Source: Kineosporiaceae bacterium (GTDB taxonomy: Bacteria; Actinomycetota; Actinomycetes; Actinomycetales; Angustibacteraceae). From it: a stretch of DNA of 12,155 nucleotides. Each line of letters opens with the position of its first letter. The first letter of the stretch is position 1. Position numbers and translations under genes: made by a program. The notes beneath the pieces are model-generated. The model searched no databases and had not been told where the DNA came from. It saw only the letters and a list, made by a program, of their open reading frames with translations. Positions 1 through 7,620 of this stretch are shown here, in pieces. The DNA lies in assembly GCA_027345905.1 (NCBI GenBank), contig DAIETC010000117.1:1-12155 (forward strand). The letters are read 5' to 3'.

Positions 1-1320
<1,320 letters not shown>

Positions 1321-1334
1321 GCCGGTCCGCCCGT

Positions 1335-1402
1335 AGGTCCGACGACGGCGCAGGTCCAACGACGGCGCAGGGTTGACGACGGCATAGGGCTGACGGCACG
1401 GT
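1335..1402. repeat. 17-bp tandem repeat, about four degenerate units, between pruA and the DUF6758 gene
   Basis: Four consecutive units start at 1335, 1352, 1369 and 1386. Units 1 and 2 (AGGTCCRACGACGGCGC) differ at one base. Unit 3 reads AGGGTTGACGACGGCAT, and unit 4 begins AGGGCTGACGGCAC and has lost three bases. The array fills most of the 88-bp gap after the pruA stop. I see no hairpin or T-run typical of a terminator and no convincing promoter for the next gene. Confidence 0.8.
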
Positions 1403-1408
1403 GATCAG

Positions 1409-2068
1409 GTGCCCGCCGATCCACGCTGCCCGCGGTGCCTTCGGGCCGCCCGCCCCCCGGGTTTACGCAGCAGCCGGTACACCTGCCCCGAGCACGGCGC
1501 CGTGGCGCCCCTGCACCCGGCACTGCCCGGCACCAGCGCGGCCGCGGCCCACCTGGCGGCGCGCGCCCAGGTGCCGGTCTGGCTGCCCTGGCCACTGCCC
1601 AGGGCGTGGCTGGTCACCGGCCTGCAGGCCGCCGGCGACGACCACACCGGCTGGCTCGCCACGGTGGTGGCCATGAGCGGGCCCAACCCCCTGGCCACCC
1701 GGGGGCGACCCGGGTCGCGCGTGGCCGACGTCCTGGTCGTTGCCGAGCAGCCGGCCATCGGCCTGGGAGCCCGGCTCGCCGGCATCTCGGACGTCGACCC
1801 CGGGCCGGCGCTGAGTGCCGCCATGGCCGCGGGGGGGCCGCACGCGGTGGCCGAGGCGGACGGGCACGCCGTGCCCATGTGGTCGGTGGCCGGCGCCCCC
1901 GACCGCGCGGTGTACGTCGGTGAGGCCGCCTCGGTGTGGCTGTGGCTGGTCGCGTTGCCGGCCGAAGCGGGCGCAATAGCCCTGGAGGACCTTCGGCTCA
2001 TGGACCTGCGCGCACCCGAGCATCCCCTCGACCTGCCCACAGGCGCGGCATCACCGCACCTGGCCTGA
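1409..2068 (+). CDS. DUF6758 family protein with an N-terminal CxxC...CxxH zinc-ribbon-like motif
   Basis: A 219-aa conserved actinobacterial protein of unknown function. The N-terminus shows Cys7-x2-Cys10 and Cys26-x2-His29, a likely zinc site. The middle VPVWLPWPLPRAWLVTGLQAAGD and the later GLGARLAGISDVDPGP and WLWLVALPAEAGAIALEDL segments fit my memory of the family usually found directly upstream of a PHP phosphoesterase gene, as here. I chose GTG at 1409 because it places the first CxxC six residues from the start, as in relatives; there is no good Shine-Dalgarno. The PHP gene follows after 25 bp with its own promoter. No signal peptide or membrane segment is evident. The biochemical role is unknown. 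Confidence 0.8.
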   Translation: MPADPRCPRCLRAARPPGLRSSRYTCPEHGAVAPLHPALPGTSAAAAHLAARAQVPVWLPWPLPRAWLVTGLQAAGDDHTGWLATVVAMSGPNPLATRGRPGSRVADVLVVAEQPAIGLGARLAGISDVDPGPALSAAMAAGGPHAVAEADGHAVPMWSVAGAPDRAVYVGEAASVWLWLVALPAEAGAIALEDLRLMDLRAPEHPLDLPTGAASPHLA

Positions 2069-2081
2069 GCCGTGCTGCACC

Positions 2082-2096
2082 TACCCTGGGCGGGTG
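2082..2096 (+). promoter_or_regulatory. -10 box TACCCT with leaderless spacing to the PHP gene
   Basis: TACCCT (2082-2087) matches the actinobacterial TANNNT -10 consensus and is followed by six bases and then the GTG start at 2094. That spacing puts transcription start at or next to the first base of the start codon. No Shine-Dalgarno precedes the gene, which agrees with leaderless translation. No clear -35 is visible. Confidence 0.6.
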
Positions 2097-2936
2097 CGCA
2101 TCGACCTTCACACCCACTCCTGCATGTCGGACGGCACGCAGACGCCCGCCGAACTGGTGGCCGCGGTGGCCGAAGCGGGTCTGTACGTCGTCGCGCTCAC
2201 CGACCACGACACGACTGCCGGCTGGGCGTCGGCCGCGCACGAGGCGCAGCGTCTGGGCGTGCGGCTGGTGCCGGGCATGGAGGTCTCGTGCTCCAGCGAC
2301 GGGATCAGCGTGCACCTGCTGAGCTACCTGCACGACCCGACCGAACCGGCCCTGCTCGCCGAGATCGAGCAGGCCCGCGTCAGCCGCAGCCTGCGGGCCA
2401 GGCGCATCGTCGAACGGCTGGGCGCCGATCACGACCTGACCTGGCAGCATGTCGAGGACCAGCTCGCGGCCGACGCCACGATCGGGCGCCCGCACATCGC
2501 CGACGCGCTGGTGGCCCGCGGGATCGTCGCCGACCGCGAGGAGGCGTTCGCTGAGCTGCTGTCCTCGCGCGGGCCCTACTACGTGCGGCACTACGCGCCC
2601 GACCCGGTCGAGGCGGTGCGGCTGGTGATCCAGGCCGGGGGGGTGCCCGTGATGGCGCACCCGCTCGCCCGACGGCGCGGCCGGGTCGTAGGCGACGAGG
2701 TGATCGAGGCGATGGCCGATGCGGGGCTGGCCGGCCTGGAGGTCGACCACCGCGACAACGACCCCCAGGCCCGCGAGCACCTGCGCGCGCTCGCCGCTCG
2801 CTGGGGCCTGTTCGTCACCGGGTCGAGCGACTACCACGGCGCGGGCAAGGTGAACCTGCTGGGCGAGAACACCACGCCGGCCGAGGTCCTCGACGAGATC
2901 ATCGCCAGGGGCAGCGGATCGCCGGTGTCGTCGTGA
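2094..2936 (+). CDS. PHP-domain metal-dependent phosphoesterase (RNase AM / nucleoside 3',5'-bisphosphate phosphatase-like)
   Basis: A 280-aa cytosolic phosphoesterase of the PHP superfamily. Metal-binding residues are visible in order: Asp4, His6 and His8 in RIDLHTHSCMSDGT, Asp37-His38-Asp39 in ALTDHDT, Glu63 in PGMEVS, His189 in VMAHPLA, and Asp246/His248 in SSDYHG. Length and layout match the group that includes the E. coli YciV (RNase AM) type enzymes, which trim RNA 5' ends and hydrolyse 3',5'-nucleotides. The substrate of this actinobacterial branch is inferred, not shown. The GTG start is fixed by the N-terminal RIDLHTH motif and the leaderless promoter. marC follows 10 bp after the stop, so the two are probably co-transcribed. 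Confidence 0.9.
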   Translation: MRIDLHTHSCMSDGTQTPAELVAAVAEAGLYVVALTDHDTTAGWASAAHEAQRLGVRLVPGMEVSCSSDGISVHLLSYLHDPTEPALLAEIEQARVSRSLRARRIVERLGADHDLTWQHVEDQLAADATIGRPHIADALVARGIVADREEAFAELLSSRGPYYVRHYAPDPVEAVRLVIQAGGVPVMAHPLARRRGRVVGDEVIEAMADAGLAGLEVDHRDNDPQAREHLRALAARWGLFVTGSSDYHGAGKVNLLGENTTPAEVLDEIIARGSGSPVSS

Positions 2937-2946
2937 ACGGCGGCTG

Positions 2947-3564
2947 ATGGGCGCCGTCGTCAGTGCCCAGCTGCTCGGTTCGGTGTTCGTCACGCTCTTC
3001 GTGATCATGGACCCGCCCGGCACGATCCCGATCTTCCTGGCCCTGACCTCCTCGATGACGGCCCGCCAGCGGGTGCGCGCCGCCCGCCAGGCCGTGACGG
3101 TGGCGTTCGCCGTGATCGTCGCCTTCGCGGTATTCGGCCGGGCCCTGCTGCAGTACCTGCACATCAGCCTGCCGGCCCTGCAGGGGGCCGGCGGGCTGCT
3201 GCTGCTGCTCGTCGCCCTCGAGCTGCTGACCGGCAAGGACGCGGCGCCTACCAGCGCGGACGGGGTCAACGTGGCCCTCGTGCCGCTCGGCACCCCGCTG
3301 CTGGCCGGGCCGGGCGCCATCGTGGCCACGATGGTGTTCGTGCAGCAGGCGCGCGGCACGCCGGACTACGTGGCCATCGCCCTAGGGGTCCTGCTCGTGC
3401 ACGTGTGCTTGTGGATGGGCATGCGCTTTGCCGGGCGGGTCCACCGGGTCCTGGGGCGCAGCGGCACCACGTTGGTTACCCGGATCGCCGGTCTGCTGCT
3501 GTCCGCGATCGCCGTGCAGCTGATCGCCGACGCCGTCCGCGCCTTCGTGGCGGGAACGCCATGA
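2947..3564 (+). CDS. MarC family integral membrane protein
   Basis: A 205-aa inner-membrane protein, usual length for MarC (about 200-220 aa), with roughly six hydrophobic segments near residues 6-30, 47-67, 74-94, 108-130, 139-160 and 175-198. Signature stretches are VIMDPPGTIPIFLALT in the first membrane segment, GAGGLLLLLVALELLTG, and ALVPLGTPLLAGPGAI. The family was once linked to multiple antibiotic resistance, but that role was withdrawn and the transport function is unknown. It sits 10 bp behind the PHP gene. Its last codons (GGA ACG CCA TGA) form the first of a series of start/stop overlaps leading to the nuclease gene. The start ATG at 2947 has only a weak purine stretch ahead, so coupling to the PHP gene is possible. 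Confidence 0.92.
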   Translation: MGAVVSAQLLGSVFVTLFVIMDPPGTIPIFLALTSSMTARQRVRAARQAVTVAFAVIVAFAVFGRALLQYLHISLPALQGAGGLLLLLVALELLTGKDAAPTSADGVNVALVPLGTPLLAGPGAIVATMVFVQQARGTPDYVAIALGVLLVHVCLWMGMRFAGRVHRVLGRSGTTLVTRIAGLLLSAIAVQLIADAVRAFVAGTP

Positions 3565-3625
3565 CCCTGGGGACGCCATGACCCGAGAAGTGCCATGACC
3601 CGAGAAGCGCCGTGACCCTGGGTTT
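3558..3625 (+). repeat. Four 17-bp tandem units forming a chain of ATGA/GTGA mini-ORFs between marC and the nuclease gene
   Basis: Units begin at 3558, 3575, 3592 and 3609. The middle two (GCCATGACCCGAGAAGY) differ at one base; the outer two read GCCATGACCCTGGGGAC and GCCGTGACCCTGGGTTT. Each unit places a start codon (3561, 3578, 3595, 3612) overlapping a stop codon as ATGA or GTGA. Read as peptides, the steps are MTLGTP, MTREVP and MTREAP, each ended by the TGA that overlaps the next start, and then the nuclease itself (MTLGLP...). The marC TGA (3562-3564) overlaps the first ATG. Purine-rich GGGGAC or GAGAAG precedes each following start. It looks like repeated slippage duplication of an ordinary 4-bp gene overlap, and it may act as a reinitiation relay. 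Confidence 0.85.
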
Positions 3626-4439
3626 GCCGGGCCTGCCGGCGCGCTTGTACCCCGCCACACCGACCCGGCTGCTGACCTGGCTGGACTGCCCCCGCCGCTA
3701 CCGGATGACCTACCTCGACCGGCCGGCACCGGCGCGTGGAGCACCCTGGGCACACACCAGCATCGGGACGGCGGTACACCAGGCGCTGTCAGACTGGTGG
3801 GCCCTGCCCGTGCCCGAGCGCACCCCCGGCTCGGCCGCACGACTGGTCGCGGCACGCTGGCGCGGTGAAGGGTTTCGCGACCACGACCAGTCGGCGCGCT
3901 GGTGCACGCGCGTGGCACAGGAGGTGGGCGCGTACGCGCTGACCCAGGACCCGTCGTCCGAGCCGCGGGGAGTGGAGCGCACGGTAGCGGCGCGCACCCC
4001 GGTGCTGGCCCTGTCCGGGCGCATCGACCGCCTCGACGAGCGCGACGGGGAGCTGGTCGTGGTCGACTACAAGACCTCGCGGCGCCCGTTGGCGGACGTG
4101 GACGCGCGCACCTCGCTGGCCCTTGCGATCTACGCCGTCGGCGCGGCGCAGGTGTTTCGTCGTCCATGCACTGCCGTCGAGCTGCACCACATCCCCACCG
4201 GCCGGGTGCTGCGCCACGAGCACACGCCGCAGTCGTTGCGCCGCAAGGTTTCCGAGGCCGAGTCCATCGCGGTCGACGCGGCTCGGGCCGACGCGGTGTA
4301 CGCCGCGGGTGCACCGGACGACGACCTGTTCGCACCGCGCACCGGACCGCTGTGCGGGTGGTGCGACTTTCGGGCCCACTGCCCGCAGGGCGCGGCTGCG
4401 GCCGCCGCGCGCGAGCCCTGGGCTGCGCTGGAGCCCTGA
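3612..4439 (+). CDS. PD-(D/E)XK nuclease, RecB/AddB/Cas4-like, with a probable [4Fe-4S] site
   Basis: A 275-aa predicted DNA exonuclease. The N-terminus carries WLDCPRRYRMTYLDR with Cys26, and the C-terminus CGWCDFRAHCP gives Cys248, Cys251 and Cys257; one cysteine plus a C-x2-C-x5-C cluster is the iron-sulfur arrangement of Cas4 and AddB nuclease domains. Catalytic residues fit: His56 in GTAVHQAL, Asp139 in SGRIDRLDE, and Asp152-x-Lys154 in VVVDYKTSRR. Families of this type resect DNA ends in repair. No helicase subunit, CRISPR array or cas gene is nearby, so I favour a stand-alone repair nuclease. GTG at 3612 is taken as the start because upstream in-frame codons are closed by TGA at 3579. 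The gene ends 18 bp from the convergent 2H gene. Confidence 0.88.
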   Translation: MTLGLPGLPARLYPATPTRLLTWLDCPRRYRMTYLDRPAPARGAPWAHTSIGTAVHQALSDWWALPVPERTPGSAARLVAARWRGEGFRDHDQSARWCTRVAQEVGAYALTQDPSSEPRGVERTVAARTPVLALSGRIDRLDERDGELVVVDYKTSRRPLADVDARTSLALAIYAVGAAQVFRRPCTAVELHHIPTGRVLRHEHTPQSLRRKVSEAESIAVDAARADAVYAAGAPDDDLFAPRTGPLCGWCDFRAHCPQGAAAAAAREPWAALEP

Positions 4440-4457
4440 AGCTCAGCCCGGCGCGAC

Positions 4458-5018
4458 CTAGCGCGGCTGTGGGCCCAGGGGGACGGAGGCGATCAGCGCC
4501 CAGACGTCGTCACAGTCCCGCTGCCACACGCCGAGCTCGCTGACGTGGGTGCGGATGGGGCCGACCTGCTGCAGCGCCGCGTCGACCTGGGCCAACGTGT
4601 CGGCCTCGCCCACGGTCGTCACGGTCAGGTGGGGGACCGGCTCGGGATGCAGCCCTTCGTACGGCGGGTACTCCGGGAACGCCTCGATGACCTGGCACAT
4701 CAGCGTGCGGACGAGGTCGTGTGGCTCTGGCGCGAGCCACACGGCGCCGCCGGGGCCGAACTGCTGTGCCCGCGAGAAGCTCAGGTCGAATGGGCGGTGC
4801 CGCTCGGCGACCCGACGCAGCCGGCCAAGGGCCTGTTGGTCGTCGGCTTCGGCGAACGGAGTCAGCAGCGTGACGTGCGGCGGAAACCGTCGCTCGACGG
4901 GCATCGAGGGGTGGCCCGGCGCGTACGACGTCGCCCGCCACGGCGCCGTGAACGCCGCCAGCTGGGGCAGCGCCAAGATCACCCCCGAGGCATGCGGGGA
5001 TGCGGGAACACCGCTCAC
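4458..5018 (-). CDS. 2H phosphoesterase, 2'-5' RNA ligase family
   Basis: A 186-aa protein of the 2H (two-histidine) superfamily, which includes bacterial 2'-5' RNA ligase/cyclic phosphodiesterases acting on RNA ends. The two catalytic HxT motifs are visible: His48-Val-Thr50 in RFPPHVTLLTPF and His130-Leu-Thr132 in PVPHLTVTTVG, at normal spacing. No membrane segment or signal peptide is seen. The GTG at 5018 lies 6 bp beyond the stop of the upstream RNA helicase gene, so the pair is probably one operon with coupled translation, a sensible partnership in RNA metabolism. There is no clear Shine-Dalgarno; an alternative GTG is at codon 13, just before the ILALP strand, so the first dozen residues are uncertain. 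The substrate is unknown. Confidence 0.87.
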   Translation of the reverse strand: MSGVPASPHASGVILALPQLAAFTAPWRATSYAPGHPSMPVERRFPPHVTLLTPFAEADDQQALGRLRRVAERHRPFDLSFSRAQQFGPGGAVWLAPEPHDLVRTLMCQVIEAFPEYPPYEGLHPEPVPHLTVTTVGEADTLAQVDAALQQVGPIRTHVSELGVWQRDCDDVWALIASVPLGPQPR

Positions 5019-5024
5019 GCTGGC

Positions 5025-6752
5025 TCAGTCCAGGACGGGGGCGGACGACGTCTGCTCGGCACCCGCGGACGACCCGCGCCCGCGCCCGCCACGGCGGCGG
5101 CGTCGTCCGCTCGACGACTCATTGGACTGCGGGCCGGTGCCGGCGCCGCTGGCGGTCTCCGGTGCGTTGGAGGAACCTGGGCGAAGCTCCTGGCCCCCCC
5201 GGGTGCGCCGACGGGTGCGTTCGCGCGCCGGGCCACCAGCGCCCCGTTCGCCCCGCTCGCCGCGGTCCCCTCGTGCGCCGCTGGGTGAGCCGGAACCGGG
5301 TTTGGCGCGCGAGCGGGACTGGGGCGCACTCGAGGGGCCCGAGCGTTTACCCGTCTCGCCGAGGTCCTCGACCTGCTCGGCGCCAAGTCCCTGCCGGGTG
5401 CGGTCGCCTCGCGGCAACGTGCCCTTGGTGCCGGCGGGGATGTCCAGCTCCTCATACAGGTGCGGGGAGTTGGAGTACGTCTCGACCGGGTCGGGGATCC
5501 CCAGGTCCAGCATCTTGTTGATCAGACCCCAGCGGGGCAGGTCGTCCCAGTCCACCAGGGTGACCGCGACGCCGGTGCGTCCGGCCCGGCCGGTGCGGCC
5601 GATCCGGTGCAGGTAGGTCTTCTCGTCCTCGGTGCACTGGTAGTTGACGACGTGCGTGATGCCCTCGACGTCGATCCCGCGCGCGGCGACGTCGGTCGCG
5701 ACGAGCACGTCCACCTTGCCGTTGCGAAACGCCCGCAGCGCCTGCTCGCGGGCCCCCTGGCCGAGGTCACCGTGGATCGCGGCAGTCGCGAAGCCGCGCT
5801 CGGTCAGGTCGTCGGCGACCTTGGCCACGGTGCGCTTGGTGCGGGCGAAGATCATGGTCAGGCCGCGGCCGCGCGCCTGCAGGATGCGCGCGAGCATCTC
5901 GACCTTGTCCATGGCGTGCGCCCGGTACACGAACTGGGTGATCGCCTTCAAGGTGGCGCCGTCGTCGGCGGGGTCGATGGCCCGGATGTGCGTCGGCTGG
6001 GTCATGAAACGACGCGCCAGCGACACGACGGCGCCGGGCATCGTGGCCGAGAACATCATCATCTGCCGCGAGGCCGGGGTCAGTGCCAGGAGCCGCTCGA
6101 CGTCCGGCAGAAAGCCCAGGTCGAGCATCTCGTCGGCCTCGTCGAGCACGAGCACCTGCACCTGCGAGAGGTCCAGGTGGCCCTGCTGGGCCAGGTCGAG
6201 CAGCCGGCCGGGCGTGCCGACGACGACCTCGACGCCGCGGCGCAGCGCCTCGACCTGGGGCTCGTAGGCGCGCCCGCCGTAGACGGTCAGGACCCGGGTG
6301 CTGCTGCGCGCGGCGGCTGCCTCCAGGTCGCCGGCCACCTGGACGGCGAGCTCTCGGGTGGGCACCACTGCCAGCGCCTGGGGTTTGCCCGGCGCCGCCA
6401 GCGTGGCGAACCCGGCATCGGAGGGCGCGACGGTCCGCTGCAGCATCGGGATGGCGAACCCCAGCGTCTTGCCGGTGCCCGTCTTGGCCTGCCCGATGAT
6501 GTCGTGACCGTCCAAGCCGACCGGCAGGGCCATCGCCTGGATGGGGAACGGGCTGGTGATGCCGACGTCCGACAGCGCTTGCACGATGTCGGCACGGACC
6601 CCGAAGTCGGCAAAGCTGCGCTCGGGCGGCTGGTCGATGACGACCTCGACCACGGCGTCGACGACGTCCAGCAGCTGTGCGCTGGCGTCTGCCGCCTCGG
6701 GATCGGACGGGTCGGTCGGGTTGGGTTGGGTGAAGAGCTCGGAATCGCTCAC
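5025..6752 (-). CDS. DEAD-box ATP-dependent RNA helicase with long basic tail
   Basis: A 575-aa RNA helicase with the full DEAD-box motif set: Q motif (FPIQ, to residue 72), motif I AKTGTGKT (89-96), Ia PTRELA (131-136), Ib GTPGR (179-183), II DEAD (204-207), III SAT (235-237), IV MIFARTKRT, V ATDVAARGID (352-361), and VI HRIGRTGR (382-389). An acidic stretch of about 45 residues precedes the core. From about residue 445 the tail is low-complexity, rich in Arg, Gly and Ser (GDRGERGERG, RRRRGGRGRG), likely an RNA-binding disordered region. It is the positional match of the helicase mycobacteria call RhlE. The GTG start follows GAAGG seven bases upstream. Role: remodelling of structured RNA or ribosome assembly, often cold- or stress-linked in the family (inference). 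Confidence 0.95.
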   Translation of the reverse strand: MSDSELFTQPNPTDPSDPEAADASAQLLDVVDAVVEVVIDQPPERSFADFGVRADIVQALSDVGITSPFPIQAMALPVGLDGHDIIGQAKTGTGKTLGFAIPMLQRTVAPSDAGFATLAAPGKPQALAVVPTRELAVQVAGDLEAAAARSSTRVLTVYGGRAYEPQVEALRRGVEVVVGTPGRLLDLAQQGHLDLSQVQVLVLDEADEMLDLGFLPDVERLLALTPASRQMMMFSATMPGAVVSLARRFMTQPTHIRAIDPADDGATLKAITQFVYRAHAMDKVEMLARILQARGRGLTMIFARTKRTVAKVADDLTERGFATAAIHGDLGQGAREQALRAFRNGKVDVLVATDVAARGIDVEGITHVVNYQCTEDEKTYLHRIGRTGRAGRTGVAVTLVDWDDLPRWGLINKMLDLGIPDPVETYSNSPHLYEELDIPAGTKGTLPRGDRTRQGLGAEQVEDLGETGKRSGPSSAPQSRSRAKPGSGSPSGARGDRGERGERGAGGPARERTRRRTRGGQELRPGSSNAPETASGAGTGPQSNESSSGRRRRRGGRGRGSSAGAEQTSSAPVLD

Positions 6753-6856
6753 GTGTTGCCTTCGGCTCGGGCGGGGGCCGCACGCCGTTGGCGGGCCGCT
6801 CCGCGGGGGGAGGAGCCGATCGGCGTCTGCAAGGCTGTGGATTTCCGACCGGGCAT
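6749..6856 (-). CDS. Possible 35-aa leader ORF of the RNA helicase gene
   Basis: In the helicase leader an ATG at 6856-6854 opens a 35-codon frame that ends in a TGA (6751-6749) overlapping the helicase GTG start as GTGA. The predicted peptide starts MPGRKSTALQ and becomes Arg/Ala/Pro rich. The ATG lies 15 bases after the candidate -10 box TAGACT, so it would be almost at the 5' end of the transcript. Any gene starting GTGA has a TGA in this frame and open frames are common at this GC content, so coding is unproven. There is no Shine-Dalgarno and no recognised family. Confidence 0.3.
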   Translation of the reverse strand: MPGRKSTALQTPIGSSPRGAARQRRAAPARAEGNT

Positions 6857-6871
6857 CCAGCTGTGCCGACC

Positions 6872-6877
6872 AGTCTA
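6872..6877 (-). promoter_or_regulatory. Candidate -10 box (TAGACT) of the RNA helicase gene
   Basis: On the minus strand TAGACT fits TANNNT and is the best promoter match in the 150-bp divergent region. It would start transcription near 6865 and give a leader of about 110 bases before the helicase GTG. It overlaps the left arm of the 17-bp palindrome. Confidence 0.4.
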
Positions 6878-6891
6878 GCCGCCGCGGCTAG
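6875..6891. promoter_or_regulatory. Perfect palindrome between divergent -10 boxes, operator candidate
   Basis: CTAGCCG (6875-6881), CCG (6882-6884) and CGGCTAG (6885-6891) form an inverted repeat with 7-bp perfect arms. The TAG ends of the two arms start the outward-facing -10 boxes TAGACT (minus) and TAGGGT (plus). A protein bound here would cover both promoters. No binding protein can be named from the sequence. Confidence 0.5.
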
Positions 6892-6905
6892 GGTGACTGG
6901 TCATG
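6889..6905 (+). promoter_or_regulatory. -10 box TAGGGT with near-leaderless spacing to the ferritin-like gene
   Basis: TAGGGT (6889-6894) fits TANNNT and stands eight bases before the ATG at 6903. There is no Shine-Dalgarno between them, so the mRNA is probably leaderless or has one or two leading bases. The box shares bases with the right arm of the palindrome. Confidence 0.55.
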
Positions 6906-7610
6906 ACGCGTCGCAGCGACCCCGGCGCCGGTGCCAGCAGTGCGCTGGCTGACCCGGCCCACCGCGAGGCGGTCATCGACCTGCTGGGCGCCATGGCGTA
7001 CGGCGAGCTGACGGCGTTCAGCCGGTTGGCGGCCGACGCCGAGCTGGCCCCGACCCTGTGGGACAAGGCCCAGCTGGCCCGGCAGGCCGCCGCCGAGCTG
7101 CACCACTACGACCTGCTCGACCAGTGGTTGCAGCGGATCGGGGTCGACGTGCGCGTGGCCATGACGCCGTTCGTCGCCGCCGTGGACGAGTTCCACGACC
7201 GGACCCGCCCCTCGACCTGGCTGGAGGGGCTGGTGAAGGCGTACGTGGGGGACGGTATCGCCACCGACTTCTACCGCGAGGTCTCGGCCTACCTCGACGG
7301 GGGCACGCGCGCGCTGGTCACGGACGTCGTCCAGGACATGGGGGGCGCGCAGTTCGCCGTGCACGCCGTGCGCGAGGCCATCTCCCGCGACCCCGCCGTC
7401 GCCGGGCGGCTCGCCCTGTGGGGACGACGGCTGGTGGGCGAGGCGTTGTCGCAGGCGCAACGGGTGGCCGCCGAACGCGACGCGCTCGCCTCGCTGTTGA
7501 TCGGCGAGGCGAGCAGCGGCGGAGCGGACCTGGCCGAGATCGGCCGGGTCTTCGCCCGGCTCACCCAGGAGCACACCCGGCGGATGGGTCGCCTCGGCCT
7601 GTCGCCGTGA
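6903..7610 (+). CDS. Ferritin-like fold protein (actinobacterial, Rv3210c-type)
   Basis: A 235-aa mostly helical protein of the ferritin-like superfamily, distantly related to the MiaE tRNA hydroxylase fold. Possible di-metal ligands are Glu35 in AYGELTAF and Glu65-x2-His68 in AAAELHHYD. The second half is less clear: 143-153 reads VQDMGGAQFAV, with Asp-Met-Gly-Gly where a second ExxH might be expected, and the last helix has GRRLVGEALSQAQRV (Glu180, Gln184). Whether it holds a metal pair is therefore open. It stands divergent from the RNA helicase gene, the arrangement I recall in mycobacteria. ATG at 6903 follows a -10 box at leaderless spacing. It ends 10 bp from the convergent GlsB gene with no visible terminator. 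Function unknown. Confidence 0.8.
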   Translation: MTRRSDPGAGASSALADPAHREAVIDLLGAMAYGELTAFSRLAADAELAPTLWDKAQLARQAAAELHHYDLLDQWLQRIGVDVRVAMTPFVAAVDEFHDRTRPSTWLEGLVKAYVGDGIATDFYREVSAYLDGGTRALVTDVVQDMGGAQFAVHAVREAISRDPAVAGRLALWGRRLVGEALSQAQRVAAERDALASLLIGEASSGGADLAEIGRVFARLTQEHTRRMGRLGLSP

Positions 7611-7620
7611 CCGGCAAGGT

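Noticed and set aside
1370..1410. Promoter for the DUF6758 gene using TTGACG and TAGGGC within the 17-bp repeats
   Set aside because: The two elements are only a few bases apart and the spacing to the start does not fit a leadered or leaderless arrangement.
1998..3359. 453-codon minus-strand frame opposite the PHP and marC genes
   Set aside because: It spans two well-identified genes on the other strand and has low-complexity, family-less translation.
4440..4457. Terminator between the convergent nuclease and 2H genes
   Set aside because: Only 18 bp separate the stops and no convincing hairpin or T-run is present.
5460..6878. 472-codon open frame opposite the RNA helicase gene
   Set aside because: It mirrors the helicase frame, has no recognisable domain, and long antisense frames are expected at this GC content.
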